A stretch of 35,832 nucleotides of DNA from Apostichopus parvimensis (GCA_000934455.1 KN885325.1:15927-51758), one strand, 5' to 3'. Shown: positions 1 to 11,004, counted from the stretch's first letter. Numbers and translations: made by a program. Notes: generated from the sequence alone by a model not told the origin.

Positions 1-502
1 ATGAGGTAGGGGTTTTGATGCCAATTTTTTACCAAAGTAACCATGTTAGAGCTGTCAGGGTTTTATACTTTAATTATAAGTATAAAGTTCTTACATCTTA
101 ACAAATTTCAGGGTTCTAGCTGTTCTCAATATTAATTTATGAAGTTGGTAAGTTGCTCCCATGTACAAAAGAGGTCGTCTTTGACGGCCAATAACTCAAA
201 ACGCGTCATAATGAAAAAATCTGATAATTTTTTTTCTGGAAGAGATATAGTACCACCCTGTTTGTAAAAAAAAATTCAGGAGGGTGTTTTGCCTTATTTG
301 CCTTATATAAAATTTGGTCTAATGCAAGCTGTGATAACAAATTGGATCAAATAATAGCAAATGATGGTACGGTTTTGAATGTTCTTTCGTCAAGAGTTTT
401 GTCAAACATTCTTCCATCTTTTAATTGCCAATAGTAATGTTTCTTTTGCTGTTTAATGTTTGATTAATCATATCACATATTTGTGGAAATGAGCTTAAGA
501 AT

Positions 503-844
503 CTACAACCATTGATTATCTGTAAACCCACTCTTATATTGGCTCTGTAAGTCTTCCACTGTTGGCTTATGGACGGTGGACACTCTTGGTATAAGTTTTT
601 TTTGTTCATCAAGTAGGGGTTTTCCAGCCTGTTTTAATGAACATAGAATAACTACCAGAACTTTCACGATGTTCTCCCGAAATGCAGAATGTTTCCATAG
701 GTTTTGGGCTCTTTGACAGGTACCGGATGCCATTGTTTGGTGGCTTTGGAGTACTTCACCTTGACCCTGCAAAGAAATCATAACAGGTGGTGGTGATTTG
801 CATATTCCTTTGTGCACCTCCAAATAATCAACACATTTTAACAA
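503..844 (-). CDS. Unrecognised short ORF, possibly decayed coding DNA
   Basis: A 113-codon open frame on the minus strand that I cannot assign to a family. A pyrimidine tract followed by CAG (ttctttgcag, minus strand, near 775) lies inside it, so part could be an exon rather than a start-to-stop gene. A second frame on the same strand (421-612) stays open beside it and reads like coding sequence in places, for example KTYGNIL just upstream in that frame. This could mean frameshifts in an old gene or transposon, or chance. No signal peptide, membrane segment or known motif is visible. Confidence 0.18.
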   Translation of the reverse strand: MLKCVDYLEVHKGICKSPPPVMISLQGQGEVLQSHQTMASGTCQRAQNLWKHSAFRENIVKVLVVILCSLKQAGKPLLDEQKKLIPRVSTVHKPTVEDLQSQYKSGFTDNQWL

Positions 845-1594
845 ATATCTACATATGAAGCTCTAAGGCTGCTCTCAGTTAAATCTTGATTGTTTTCATT
901 ATGAAATATTCCCTAGAAACAATTAAAATCATCAAAAGGTGAATATAACTGTATGCTCTTGTACTAGGTAAATACCTTGAAAGTGTTTCAATTCAGTTAT
1001 GCATTTAACCTCTGGTTTTAGACATAAATGAATCCACAAACCACCATTTGCATCTGTGGTAATAATGTAAATATTCTGTTGTGAAGGGAGTCAGAAGTGT
1101 GCCTAAAAGGTATAATTAGATATGGGTTGTACATCTAATGCCATTCACTACACATATTATATAAGCATAGGATGAGGGCATAGACAGAAACACTTACTCA
1201 TCATTCCCATCTCCATCTTTCTTTAGGACGGTTTCTGTGATAGTTGAAATCGATAGCTGCCAAGTAATTTATCGCCTCATATCCAACGTAGCTGTGAATA
1301 GGAATGACAAATTTTGGAGTCATATGTTAATTATTAAGTTTGATTATGCAAATTTATATCAGGGTTTCTTTGCCAGAATATATTTCATAGTCATATTTAC
1401 CTTTTCAGTAATTGTGTTTGCAGGCAGTTGACTATCATGTACACATATATATACACACACACAACATTTCCATCACATTCTTGGCCTTTTGGCAAGATAT
1501 CAACAATTATTCACAGACCGTCATGAGCCATTATTCTAAGAAACAATTATTTTGTCACCTGGCAGGGTAGTTGAAGGATGTCCATGCAACCCAC

Positions 1595-1666
1595 TGTTGC
1601 CATGAAAGGGCTTTAAGGATTTTGCATGGGGCATTTAGGTACCATGAAGCAATGCTACTTCTGGAT
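1595..1666 (+). repeat. Dispersed repeat, copy 1
   Basis: Shares a core (ggcatttaggtaccat and flanking bases) with 5823-5884 in the same orientation. The match is strongest over about 36 bp with a few substitutions, and both copies start with tgttgccat. Probably a fragment of an interspersed repeat family. Confidence 0.5.
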
Positions 1667-2835
1667 GTATTATCCTGACTCTCTAAATTCACTCTGATAG
1701 AGGGCCACCTGGGCTGGACAGGAAGTTACTCACCAACTCATATAATAAATATTTCTCCTTCAGGAAAGGAAGGACTACCATGTGTCAACATGGGCTATTA
1801 ATTGTAATCAGCTAACATGACTTTATACTCCTAACAAGAGGCTACTGTAACTCTATGTACTGAAGGTAGTTTATATGCAGGATGACTTCCTGTCAATGCT
1901 CTCAACGCAGATGTTGTAAAAGGTGAAGTGGAGATGAAGGACAAAAGCTGGATTTGAATACACTATCTATCACTTGCAGAGATTACAACAATGATAGTAG
2001 GGTATTCCACGCAAATCTAATCCTCCTTCACCTCTTGTTGTAACAGTACATGCCTTGGTAAACAGTAAACACTGAATAGTACAGAACTTGGTGGATTCAA
2101 ATTGGCCAAGTATAATTTGTTCTATTGGAAAGTATGCATAGCATTGATAGATTTTATGAAACTTAGATCTACTGAAATAAATGCTGACGAACAAATGGCA
2201 CAAACAATGTTGCATACCATAGGCAATATAGCGCAGACTAAATAAATTACCAAAACAGAATGTGACTTTCTATGTTGGGTTTCACTGACCTTAGAATGAA
2301 GCTTAGCCTAGCTACATACCAAGTGCAGCAAAATAGCTAGATCTATAAAGGAAACTTGGAAAGTGAATGTGGTTGAAGTACAGCCTATACCTACCTTGCA
2401 ATGCATGCATAGGACAAACAGGAAATTAGTTCAGTTGGCCTTTCAACCAAGTTAGTTATAGTATCGTCAACTGTCCTAAATTCATGCACATGTTAAATTA
2501 TTCTATAATGTCCATAGTAATATACTAGCCTAACCATTTTTGCAATCAGATTCTTCACCATTATGAACACTTTTTAAGTTGCTTTTGCAAAAATACTTAT
2601 TATTTCAAAAGCTACACTTATAGGCAGAATCATATGCCGGGTGATAACCACCAACATTTCTATTCTCTGGAACATTGTTTTGCTGGGACGTCTTTTTGCT
2701 GATTTTAGAGTGTTAGTCGCCTGGGGAGTATAGGAGAAGGCAAGAAAACGCCATCTAATTTCCATTAGTTTTGTACAGTAGGTGCTAATATCTAAGGTTA
2801 AGTAGTAGTGCTGCATTTAGTTTGGTCATACTTCC

Positions 2836-2922
2836 TGCATTTTCAGCAAGCAATGTGTCAATTATATATCAATCATAATTTCTGAATTTTCAGTGGGCCA
2901 TGAGTCAATTATACATCAATCA
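2836..2922 (+). repeat. Two-copy tandem repeat, ~40-bp unit
   Basis: Units at 2836-2875 and 2883-2922 share tg(c/a)attttcag, then a variable 9-10 bases, then gtcaattata(t/c)atcaatca. This is a simple local duplication with no coding content. Confidence 0.6.
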
Positions 2923-3463
2923 GAAGGAAATAAGAAAGAAGTCAGGTTAGTAATACTAGTTAGGCCTGTCCTTAGTATCCTACAGACTACTAGTCTATGT
3001 TCCCTAACTTCAAGCACCCAAATGTTTGCTCCTAGCTAGGAAGGCATATATACTTTAACCACATGCACCTACATCGTTTTCCTTCAAATATTCTTTTGAA
3101 ACACTTGAAAATTATCCACTTCCTTTATGCTTCTATAAAGCATGTGGACCAGGCATTACCTTTTTTCAAGGTAAGCAAAATCCAACAGAAAATAAAGATT
3201 GCTACTTAGTACTTTAATTTGCAATATGCTGTCTGTCATAGATCTGTGATATTGGGAAGGCATATCAAATGTTCGTATAATGAGTAGGCCGACATCAATT
3301 TATTTATCTTCTTGTGATGTTTGGAGGACGCAAAATACTGTTGCGCGGAAAAATAGGTACCCCTACAAAAATCATCAAATTGGCGTTCCATATAATTTAC
3401 AAGGACTTAAACGCACACTAAATCTGTACATGCGTGCCTATGTAGGAACGTACGTTCACAGGC
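2923..3463. other. Non-coding stretch
   Basis: No gene was recognised. A 144-codon plus-strand ORF starts at 3280 but has no family signature and reads through one copy of the 59-bp repeat, so I treat it as chance. Confidence 0.4.
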
Positions 3464-3522
3464 GCTTGCTATTCTGCCAATTGAGCTGTCTGCATCATAT
3501 GTTCTCTGTCTCCTTTCTGCAG
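3464..3522 (+). repeat. 59-bp exact direct repeat, copy 1
   Basis: Identical over 59 bp to 4113-4171. It begins gcttgctattctgccaat and ends with a pyrimidine-rich tract and CAG (tctcctttctgcag), which has the form of a 3' splice site. The sequence on either side of the two copies is unrelated. Confidence 0.9.
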
Positions 3523-4112
3523 GTTAGTTTACACGAATTATTAAATGTTAAACACCAATACTTCAACCAGTTGTATAAAAACACCTCTAGTTTTGATTTG
3601 ATTAAGTCTTGGTTGATTATCTTAAGGCAATCGATGGGATATTACAAGATTAAAATATATGTTACCACTCGTGCAACGATGTCACGGAATATCACGTATA
3701 ATATTGTATGTTAGGTAAACGAGTAGCACCTATTTGTCGTTAAATCCGTCATTTAAGGTTCGTATGTTGCATGACTTGTGATCTGTGGTAATATAAACAA
3801 TCAATTAGGCTTTGTAATTCAAGTAGGGTAATTAGTGTATTTCATAAATGTTAATCACATAGAGGTCGTTAGTAAATTTGAACTGTTAAGCTAGGCTCGC
3901 TGTTCGTTCACTGTCTAACGTAGGCCCAGACCAACCGTGTATTGAGTCACAGCGTGGGTATGGTATTTAATTACTTGAAGGGCGCCACCGATTTTGTTTC
4001 ATAATTAGGGGATTTCCCTAGATCAATATTCCAGAATCAATGTTGTCGTATTAATTGTGTTTTACACTGGGGATAAGCTAAATTACTGCCAGTTAATCTA
4101 ATAATAAACTTT
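3523..4112. other. Non-coding spacer between the 59-bp repeats
   Basis: AT-rich unique DNA. I found no gene, no inverted repeat at its edges and no tandem structure. Confidence 0.4.
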
Positions 4113-4171
4113 GCTTGCTATTCTGCCAATTGAGCTGTCTGCATCATATGTTCTCTGTCTCCTTTCTGCAG
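4113..4171 (+). repeat. 59-bp exact direct repeat, copy 2
   Basis: Second exact copy of 3464-3522, 649 bp downstream. It ends in the same splice-acceptor-like tract and is followed by ccctaaagcgaacc, whereas copy 1 is followed by gttagtttac. Confidence 0.9.
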
Positions 4172-4378
4172 CCCTAAAGCGAACCACCCCGGAATTCCCT
4201 AACCCGGGGGTAACAATACCATGAACGAAATAAGGTCTCTTTGCCATTTGTAGACATGTAAGGCTAACAGTGATGTTAACTGCACTGATAAAATAGCTCT
4301 TTTTGAACACAGGTATCATTTTGTAAGAAATTGATTCCCTAGCTGCACAAAGTTAGGTTAGTAAGGAGTAGCCTAGTA

Positions 4379-5021
4379 GCGGTACCATTATTCTCCGCAC
4401 ACGGTTCTTTCCGCTGACACAAAACGGTGCTTTCCGCAAAGCAAATTTGTCAGCGGAAAACAATACCGGTTGTTTTTGGGGGAGCAGAATGGCTTGCTGA
4501 ACTGATTAGGAACATTGAAATGATTTAGGAGCATGGAGAAGATAGAATTTGACTGTTGCAGGATATAATTTTAACTCCAAGACTAGATTATTATTAGGAT
4601 AGCTTAGGTTCGGAAGAGGTATGATGAAATATTGGTTGTCATGGTCCGTATTCACATGTAGAACAAACATATTTTTCACCTTGAATGATTCACAATGGCT
4701 ATATACGCCCTTAAGCTCACTCATTCAAAATGCTCAACGAACCCTAGCTTAGTTTGGGTGTAACCGACCTTACTAGTTAGTTCCTCTTTCGTAGACCGTG
4801 TTGGTAATACCTGTTACAAATTAATCTGCATAAATCAACCGTTTTCTGTTTCATTTTGACAAGTTTCAAGCTGCCTTTTGGTTCCCCACTGTTCCTTTGT
4901 TCCAGCAAACTGGTCTGTCAGTGAGTATCGCCCAATCCAAAATAGTAGCCTGCATCATTTTATATCTTTGAGTTGGTTTTTCAGCGGAAAGTACTGTGTG
5001 TGGACAATAACTGAAACCGCC
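4379..5021. mobile_element. Non-autonomous DNA transposon (MITE), ~643 bp
   Basis: The left end gcggtaccattattctccg and the right end (reverse complement) are imperfect inverted repeats of about 40 bp sharing ctttccgctga and cacac blocks. The element is flanked by tagcctagta at 4369-4378 and again at 5022-5031, a 10-bp apparent target-site duplication. A further perfect 12-bp inverted pair (tttccgctgaca, 4408-4419 and 4448-4459) lies inside the left end. There is no transposase ORF. A duplication of 9-10 bp is typical of Mutator-like elements, but the family is not established, and the flank word is common locally. Confidence 0.6.
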
Positions 5022-5610
5022 TAGCCTAGTAATATTATATTCCTATCCTACTCTGGGGCTTCGATGAATACCCTAGCCCACCGTGCAGGTGGCTGCAATT
5101 CATGATCGTCTAGACTATACAACTAGACTAGCCTAGGCCCATATAAGATATTCAGACCAAGCCTTTGGCTATATTCACGGTATTACAGATACTTTTACCA
5201 TGTATCCTGACACTAACTAAGACTACCTGAATGTAACTTGTAGGACCTAACTAACGTTACAGGCCTAGCCCACAGTGATTGTAGCTAGGCCATCAACAGC
5301 CTTACCGTAGTTGAATCGGTAATGAAAGTTATTTGACTTACCTAGGCTCAAGCTACTTCGACTGCGGGATTGCAACCACCGACCTCCTTCAGCGCTTTCA
5401 AGTTTTCGAAAGAATCTACCAGAGAGATTTGCCGTCTTTTTTCAATCCCTTCTCCTCCGTTGCTTTGTAGAGTGAGAAACCATTTCGATGTGTATTCGAG
5501 TAGACTATGTCCCGGCCCTATATGCACCTAGACCAAGATATTTGTGTATAAGTATAATAATTAAGTGAATTACGGCTGTGTATGTACGAGCAGGGAGTTG
5601 TTACATGATA

Positions 5611-5673
5611 AACTTAACAGTGTACTCGGCTACATACAGTACTGTAAACTGAACAGTGTACTCGGCTACATAC
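5611..5673 (+). repeat. Two-copy 27-bp repeat
   Basis: aact(t/g)aacagtgtactcggctacatac occurs at 5611-5637 and 5647-5673, separated by 9 bp. The surrounding 80 bp are rich in tactgta and gtaca words. Confidence 0.75.
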
Positions 5674-5822
5674 TGTAGATCATTATGTGTATATATATTG
5701 TACGTACTGTGTGTATACTACTGTATCATGTAGATCAGTATCTGTACACATTGTTTACACTACTGGGAGTCAAGTTTCATTGTGTATAGGCACTTGCACA
5801 AGCTCTAGACGCGAAGGAGTCT

Positions 5823-5884
5823 TGTTGCCATATGGATGATTTGCACACGGCATTTAGGTACCATCAAGCGATGCTTCTTTCAGA
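5823..5884 (+). repeat. Dispersed repeat, copy 2
   Basis: Partner of 1595-1666: tgttgccat, then ggcatttaggtaccat followed by aagc(g/a)atgct. It appears slightly shorter than copy 1 in the middle. Confidence 0.5.
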
Positions 5885-6436
5885 TTCATTGTATAGACCC
5901 TTTAACAGTACAGACTAAAAAAATACAGTAATATAGTACAAGGCTACTATTACAAGTATGCCTACTATACTTACTATTACTAGGAGAGAAAGTTACTTCC
6001 TCACTGTGAACAGTTTTGTCAATATTAAAACCTTCATATGATAAGAATCAAAACGACATGCTGATGAGTTAAATATAATCCAACGAATCAACAATATCGA
6101 TACGAACTAAATAGGACGAAGAATTCTAACCAGATTATCCAAATGTGAACGCAATACAACATTCAACGGTGCCACAGTGAAATACTGTGTTCTGCACTTT
6201 CACTGTGCGTTATTTGTTATATCAATGTCATTGCCTGTTCATCCTACATGCACAGCTTCAAAGCAGACGAAAGTACACACTGCATGTATGGGAATTTGCA
6301 AAACATTGGTCGAAGTTTGCAGACGGTAAGCTCCGCCCACAAGCCACCAGTATAGAATGTAGAGTCCACGCTACATGCACTGTGTCAATAATTGCTACCG
6401 TTCAATGTAGCTGTGCTGCACTCTAACCCTATTACA

Positions 6437-7118
6437 TATGGAACGCAAAAAGGGCAAATCAAACAACAACAACGTTTATTACATTGATGACTATATAAAT
6501 TCAAATGACGACGACGTGATTTGATGTAATGATGTTATACTAATGTGCAATAACAACATAAGTGTATACAGCAGCTACGTAAAATAGTATAACAACGACG
6601 CAAAAATATACATTAACATCATATATCAGTATGACAACGTCATTTGTTTCTGTAATGTCATCGTTAATTATTTTATTGACGGGTAAACCGCATATGATAA
6701 CAACATAAACACATGTGAAGCCTACGTAAACTTCACTGATAACAAGCTGAGAACAGAAGATGACGGCGCTATTTCACTTAACGTAATAAAGATATACATC
6801 GACGTAGTAGATCGCTACGATGACAGCTTTTCAAACAACAACTTTTAATCCAACGGCATAAATTCATGTGACAACTGACAACGTAATATCATGCAACGAA
6901 GGTGATTGCGCGCTTCTACCTTTTGAACTGTATTTTAATTTGAACCAGATCCGAATAAGCGTGTCTCATTTGAGCCAGAGCCCTTTCCGTATACGTTTCG
7001 AACTAAATGTCGTCGTTACCGTGTTTCCGAGCACGAATTGTGGATAAGTTCACAAGAGGATTTCTTACGGCAAAGGTATTATATTCGAGAATGTCCGACC
7101 AAATAAGACATAAGTTGA
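6437..7118 (+). repeat. Left inverted arm of foldback element
   Basis: Matches the reverse complement of 8472-9156 along its length. It includes the ORF start at 7007 and about 570 bp of upstream DNA. Confidence 0.9.
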
Positions 7119-7150
7119 CAACTTTTAATCCAAGGCATAAATTCATGTGA
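7007..7150 (+). pseudogene. Truncated start of transposon ORF, left arm
   Basis: A 47-codon frame whose first ~37 residues (MSSLPCFRARIVDKF... to ...DQIRHKL) repeat the start of the minus-strand ORF at 8272-8583. After the arm boundary near 7118 the sequence changes and the frame closes at 7148-7150, so this copy lacks the helix-turn-helix part. It is most likely a leftover of the duplicated end and not a functional gene. Confidence 0.55.
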
Positions 7151-8471
7151 CAACGTAATATCATGCAACGATGGCGGGCTTCTACTTTTTCGACCAGAGC
7201 CGTCTCAGTATAGGCTTTGATTTCCTAGCGGTAGTTATTGTTTCAAGCCCACCGAATCATCGTTTGAATAGTCAACACGGAATTGGAATAAAATACACAA
7301 CTGTCGAAAATGGAAGCAACTTTTCGAGAATTAGGATATGGGGTAGATGTAATTTTAAAATTTCGAAGGGTAGGAGTGAGTTTTGCTGTTATCTGAACTT
7401 GTATACTATACAACAAGGCTCATCAGCTAGCAATAGGTCTCAAAGCTATTAGGATAAATAAAAATATATATAAGCTATAGGCTTTAGATCTAACAGTCAG
7501 AGTATGCTTAAATAAGAGTTTTATGCATATTCAGTCGTTTTGAGGATATTAAGGTATACTATGGAGGTTTTTAGAAAACCTTCGGAGACGTCTGGTCACC
7601 TTAATTATTATATAGGTTTACTTGACTTAATATGTTAGAATTTCAACCCACCGCATGCACTAGGATAAACTACACACTACGTGAAAGAGACGCAGTCAAA
7701 CTGACACCGTCGATGGTGGTAGTGGGGGAGGGGGGCACATTTCCGACCGAGCCGCTCTGGCTGCGACAGTTGTCTACTTCTTAAATCATACAGTTTCAAG
7801 GATGATTGGCTGATGTTAATGCAAAATATTTAATATATTTTTTTAACATTTTATAGCGTTTTGTGTTGGATTTTCAGATGAAAATGCGCTCTACCTCTCT
7901 TAGCACAATCATTTAGTTATAGTACGCCCAGTTTTCTTCTTAAAACTGGTGATGTTTTAAATATTGATACTGATCAATCATTGCATTTGTGTCATCGAAA
8001 AATATATATTCCCGCATCCCCAGTGCATGATCCTGTGCGGATCTCAGTTTTGATGAGGTCTTGGTTTTGCATTTGGTGAGTGGGGGGGGGGGGGTCTAAC
8101 TTTTGCGGTTGAGGCTTAGTTTTGTAGTTCGTTGGCTCTTAATGTGCAGGGGGTCTTATAGCAAATGGGTCTTATTTTAGGTTTGTAGACACCCATGTTA
8201 TTGCATCTGTTTAATACTTCTTGATAATTTATATGTGTATATTCAACAACCAGTTTGGTAAGTTGCAAACATCAAACAACACAGTATAATACTAATTGAA
8301 TGAACATAAAGGCATTTTGTTTGACGGAATAAACTACCAGAATGATAGTAGAATACCATAGGTATAAATCACCGCTTATATCATTCAATAGATCACTTTT
8401 GACTTTCCTTTCCGACACTTCCGAATAACCTGCAATTTCTGCGTTTTTCAATCCTCTCTCAATTAGACCCC
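7119..8471. other. Central region of foldback element
   Basis: Starts with a 70-bp segment (about 7118-7190) that resembles the left arm at 6838-6918 in direct orientation, with small deletions. The rest is AT-rich, with a poly-G run near 8081-8093. The 93-codon ORF at 7171-7452 begins inside the arm-like segment and has no recognisable domain, so it is probably chance. Confidence 0.5.
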
Positions 8472-8583
8472 TCAACTTATGTCTTATTTGGTCGGACATT
8501 CTCGAATATAATACCTTTGCCGTAAGAAATCCTCTTGTGAACTTATCCACAATTCGTGCTCGGAAACACGGTAACGACGACAT
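8272..8583 (-). CDS. Helix-turn-helix ORF of foldback transposon (fragment)
   Basis: A 103-codon minus-strand ORF starting in the right arm and running into the centre. Residues ~30-60 contain LIERGLKNAEIAGYSEVSER, which has the spacing and pattern of a homeodomain-like helix-turn-helix found at the N-terminus of many transposases: a helix, NxEIA, then a SERKV recognition helix. After about residue 68 the sequence becomes hydrophobic and low in information, suggesting loss of the catalytic part. The first ~37 residues are also encoded in the left arm at 7007. I infer the DNA-binding portion of a lost transposase; no catalytic triad is visible. Confidence 0.5.
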   Translation of the reverse strand: MSSLPCFRARIVDKFTRGFLTAKVLYSRMSDQIRHKLRGLIERGLKNAEIAGYSEVSERKVKSDLLNDISGDLYLWYSTIILVVYSVKQNAFMFIQLVLYCVV

Positions 8584-9156
8584 TTAGTTCGAAACGTATA
8601 CGGAAAGGGCTCTGGCTCAAATGAGACACGCTTATTCGGATCTGGTTCAAATTAAAATACAGTTCAAAAGGTAGAAGCGCGCAATCACCTTCGTTGCATG
8701 ATATTACGTTGTCAGTTGTCACATGAATTTATGCCGTTGGATTAAAAGTTGTTGTTTGAAAAGCTGTCATCGTAGCGATCTACTACGTCGATGTATATCT
8801 TTATTACGTTAAGTGAAATAGCGCCGTCATCTTCTGTTCTCAGCTTGTTATCAGTGCAGTTAACGTAAGCTTCACGTGTGTTTATGTTGTTATCATATGC
8901 GGTTTACCCGTCAATAAAATAATTAACGATGACATTACAGAAAAAAATGACGTTGTCATACTGATATATGATGTTATGTATATTTTTGCGTCGTTGTTAT
9001 ACTATTTTACGTAGCTGCTGTATACACTTATGTTGTTATTGCACATAAGTATGACATCATTACATCAAATCACGTCGTCGTCATTTGAATTTATATAGTC
9101 ATCAATGTAATAAACGTTGTTGTTGTTGTTTGATTTTGCCCTTTTAGCGTTCCATA
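8472..9156 (-). repeat. Right inverted arm of foldback element
   Basis: Reverse complement of 6437-7118. The outer end gcgttccata abuts attaca. Confidence 0.9.
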
Positions 9157-9162
9157 ATTACA

Positions 9163-10400
9163 CACATGGTATAATATTAATAACGTGTGATCATTCGGCT
9201 ACTGTCACTTACAGTAAATGGCCTAAAACTACACCAAGAATACAGCCTGGGCATGAAATTGAAATAATCTGGTACTAACGTCAACCTTCTTCTCTGTATT
9301 TCCAAGTAACAAGACAACTTAACCGATATGCTTCCAAGTAACAAGACATATGCAAGCAACTCGATATGCCACAAGGATGCGTTCGTCACGTCAACAAAGC
9401 CAGTACGGTCGTATTGTTAACAATGCCAGAAACAATACAAATGCAACAAAATTGCTTGTGTATTTGTTTATATTTCCCCCTATTTTGATCAGAAAATGAA
9501 TATGAATAAGTAAACACGTTTACATTGTATAAGAAGTAAGTAAAGAGAATATTTAACAACAACAAACGGACCATTATTTTAAAATGTATATCAAGTAAAA
9601 CTGTATCCAGACTTCAGTAGTAGTCTGTAATCAAATACATCAATTATTCTTGATACTCGACACAATCATGGCGTACGACAAACTCGAATGCCAGATAATA
9701 TATAGAAAATAACGTTTTATAATGAATTAAACATCATGTAAACATTGAACAAAAGTTAATTTAAATTTATTGACATGTAAAATGTTATATAAATATGTTC
9801 TAAACACAATATATTATATCAATTGCAATAGGTACCAATCCTACCCACATAAAAATGAACTTCTAATTCTCTGTTTTCGCATATTCATGAGATTTACAAA
9901 GTGAACATTAAAATGATAATTTCTTACGAAAAACTGCATGAACTATACCCAGAAACTGTCGTTCCCGATTCCACTTATGTATCAATTATTGCATTAAACA
10001 ATGTAACCAAAGATGCCTTGTAGAAGGAGATAATGCTGACGAAACATTTACGTCACGTGATCATAATTAGACGTCTAGGACGCATAACTAACCATGACTC
10101 ATGGTCAGTAATAAAACGTCCGATCGCTCCTTAGACCATGCAGATGCCGGAATAAACATAACGGACAATATAACACATGTATCACGAACTCACGATACTG
10201 GAATACAACAAATGAAATAGATAAATGCGATGAAATCCTAACAAGGCTAACATGACTATTTACACATGCTGTGAGCCGACCCCGGCGGAAGTTGTAACTC
10301 ACAACATGTACTACCAATGCTACCCTAGGCACGGTATATACACGGTCATCTCTTACAGTAAATATTATACGGTCCATTGTAAGGACGTCCAGGGCGTGTT
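9163..10400. other. Non-coding stretch
   Basis: No gene was recognised. A 17-bp word, ttccaagtaacaagaca, occurs twice about 30 bp apart near 9300-9347. ORFs of 60-110 codons here have no family pattern. Confidence 0.4.
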
Positions 10401-10435
10401 TACGAGGAGACTTGAAAGGGTCAATTTCACATTAG

Positions 10436-10696
10436 CTATGTCCGCCACAGCTGTCGAAAGTATATCAGTTTCGCAGAATGAGACATCAGCAGCATACACA
10501 GAGGCAGGATCATGCATGTGGACCCATGGGCATGAAATACTCCGGGTGCTGAAAAATCTTTCCGCGTGGATCTCACAAAATTGATCCAAAGTCTACCGCG
10601 TTTTACGTCGGTTCTTCTACTCGGAAAGCTAAAAAAGCTGATGGTTTTGTTGGCTGAGGTATAACTGCAACCTCCAGCAACACAGAATTGTGGCAT
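10436..10696 (-). pseudogene. THAP-type zinc-finger domain, broken
   Basis: From an ATG at 10696 on the minus strand the frame gives MPQFCVAGGCS, then ISFFSFPS, then LWINFVR and KDFSAP. This is the order expected of a THAP domain: first Cys pair, F-x-FP block, W, then a P before the second Cys/His pair. The expected C-x2-H-F block is absent in this frame. A neighbouring frame has SCPWVHMHD at the right place, a C-x3-H arrangement, so a frameshift plus substitutions is likely. THAP domains bind DNA and occur in transposase-derived and host regulatory proteins. The domain sits alone, with no partner exons seen, and may be a relic of a P-element-like transposon. The family call rests on pattern only. 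Confidence 0.5.
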
Positions 10697-10759
10697 TTTG
10701 GGGAAAAAGGAGTAAGATCGTTGATGCTTTTGGCAGTTCAAGTAAACAACTTTACACAC

Positions 10760-11004
10760 TAAAAGTATTGTTGTGAGTGAGGTATACCAACGGTGACGTC
10801 ACATGGTCACCTGATGTCTTAGGAATGTTTCAGGAATGTCTGAAATAAGTTTCCTAAAAAGCTGATTTTTCTTCCCATTTTTCACGTATTTAACGTCCGA
10901 AATTGGTAAAGTTAATTACAGCAATGTAATTGGAGTGAGTTAAGGATTACATACATGCAAAATGGTGGGATTTTATGTTCATCGAAAAGTCTCCATAGTT
11001 GTTC
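10760..11004. other. Spacer before duplicated segment A
   Basis: Unique AT-rich DNA with a cggtgacgtcacatggtcacc palindrome-like word near 10791. No gene was seen. Confidence 0.4.

Larger units (their letters stand above)
1..2835. other. Non-coding stretch, no convincing gene
   Basis: AT-rich DNA with stops in all frames apart from short chance ORFs. It holds a weak minus-strand ORF at 503-844 and one copy of a dispersed repeat near 1595, both listed separately. A short TA/CA-rich run lies near 1441-1464. I see no other conserved domain, RNA gene or clear exon. Confidence 0.5.
5032..6430. other. Non-coding stretch with minor repeats
   Basis: Rich in cctag/ctagg words. Near 5345 the minus strand reads cctag/gtaagt, a good splice-donor match, so a minus-strand untranslated first exon around 5345-5470 is possible but unproven. 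Small repeats are listed separately. The 79-codon ORF at 6187-6426 has no recognisable domain. Confidence 0.35.
6437..9156. mobile_element. Foldback DNA transposon with ~680-bp inverted arms
   Basis: The ends are tatggaacgc(a/t)aaaagggcaa in inverted orientation, flanked by attaca at 6431-6436 and 9157-9162 (a 6-bp target-site duplication). The left arm 6437-7118 and right arm 8472-9156 are nearly identical by eye, with few substitutions and small indels, so insertion or arm homogenisation is fairly recent. The ~1.35-kb centre carries no complete transposase. Each arm contains upstream DNA plus the start of one inward-facing ORF with a helix-turn-helix-like segment. This looks like an internally deleted or rearranged cut-and-paste transposon. 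Superfamilies with 6-bp duplications include IS3EU, but this assignment is a guess. Confidence 0.85.

Noticed and set aside
3280-3714. 144-codon plus-strand ORF
   Set aside because: No domain or coding character, and it runs through one copy of the 59-bp repeat.
4098-4319. Minus-strand ORF with GNSGVVRFR, briefly similar to a ribosomal protein L35A motif
   Set aside because: The similarity is only a few residues, the rest does not match, and the end of the ORF lies in the 59-bp repeat.
7171-7452. 93-codon ORF inside the foldback element
   Set aside because: It starts in a degenerate copy of the arm and has no recognisable fold or motif.
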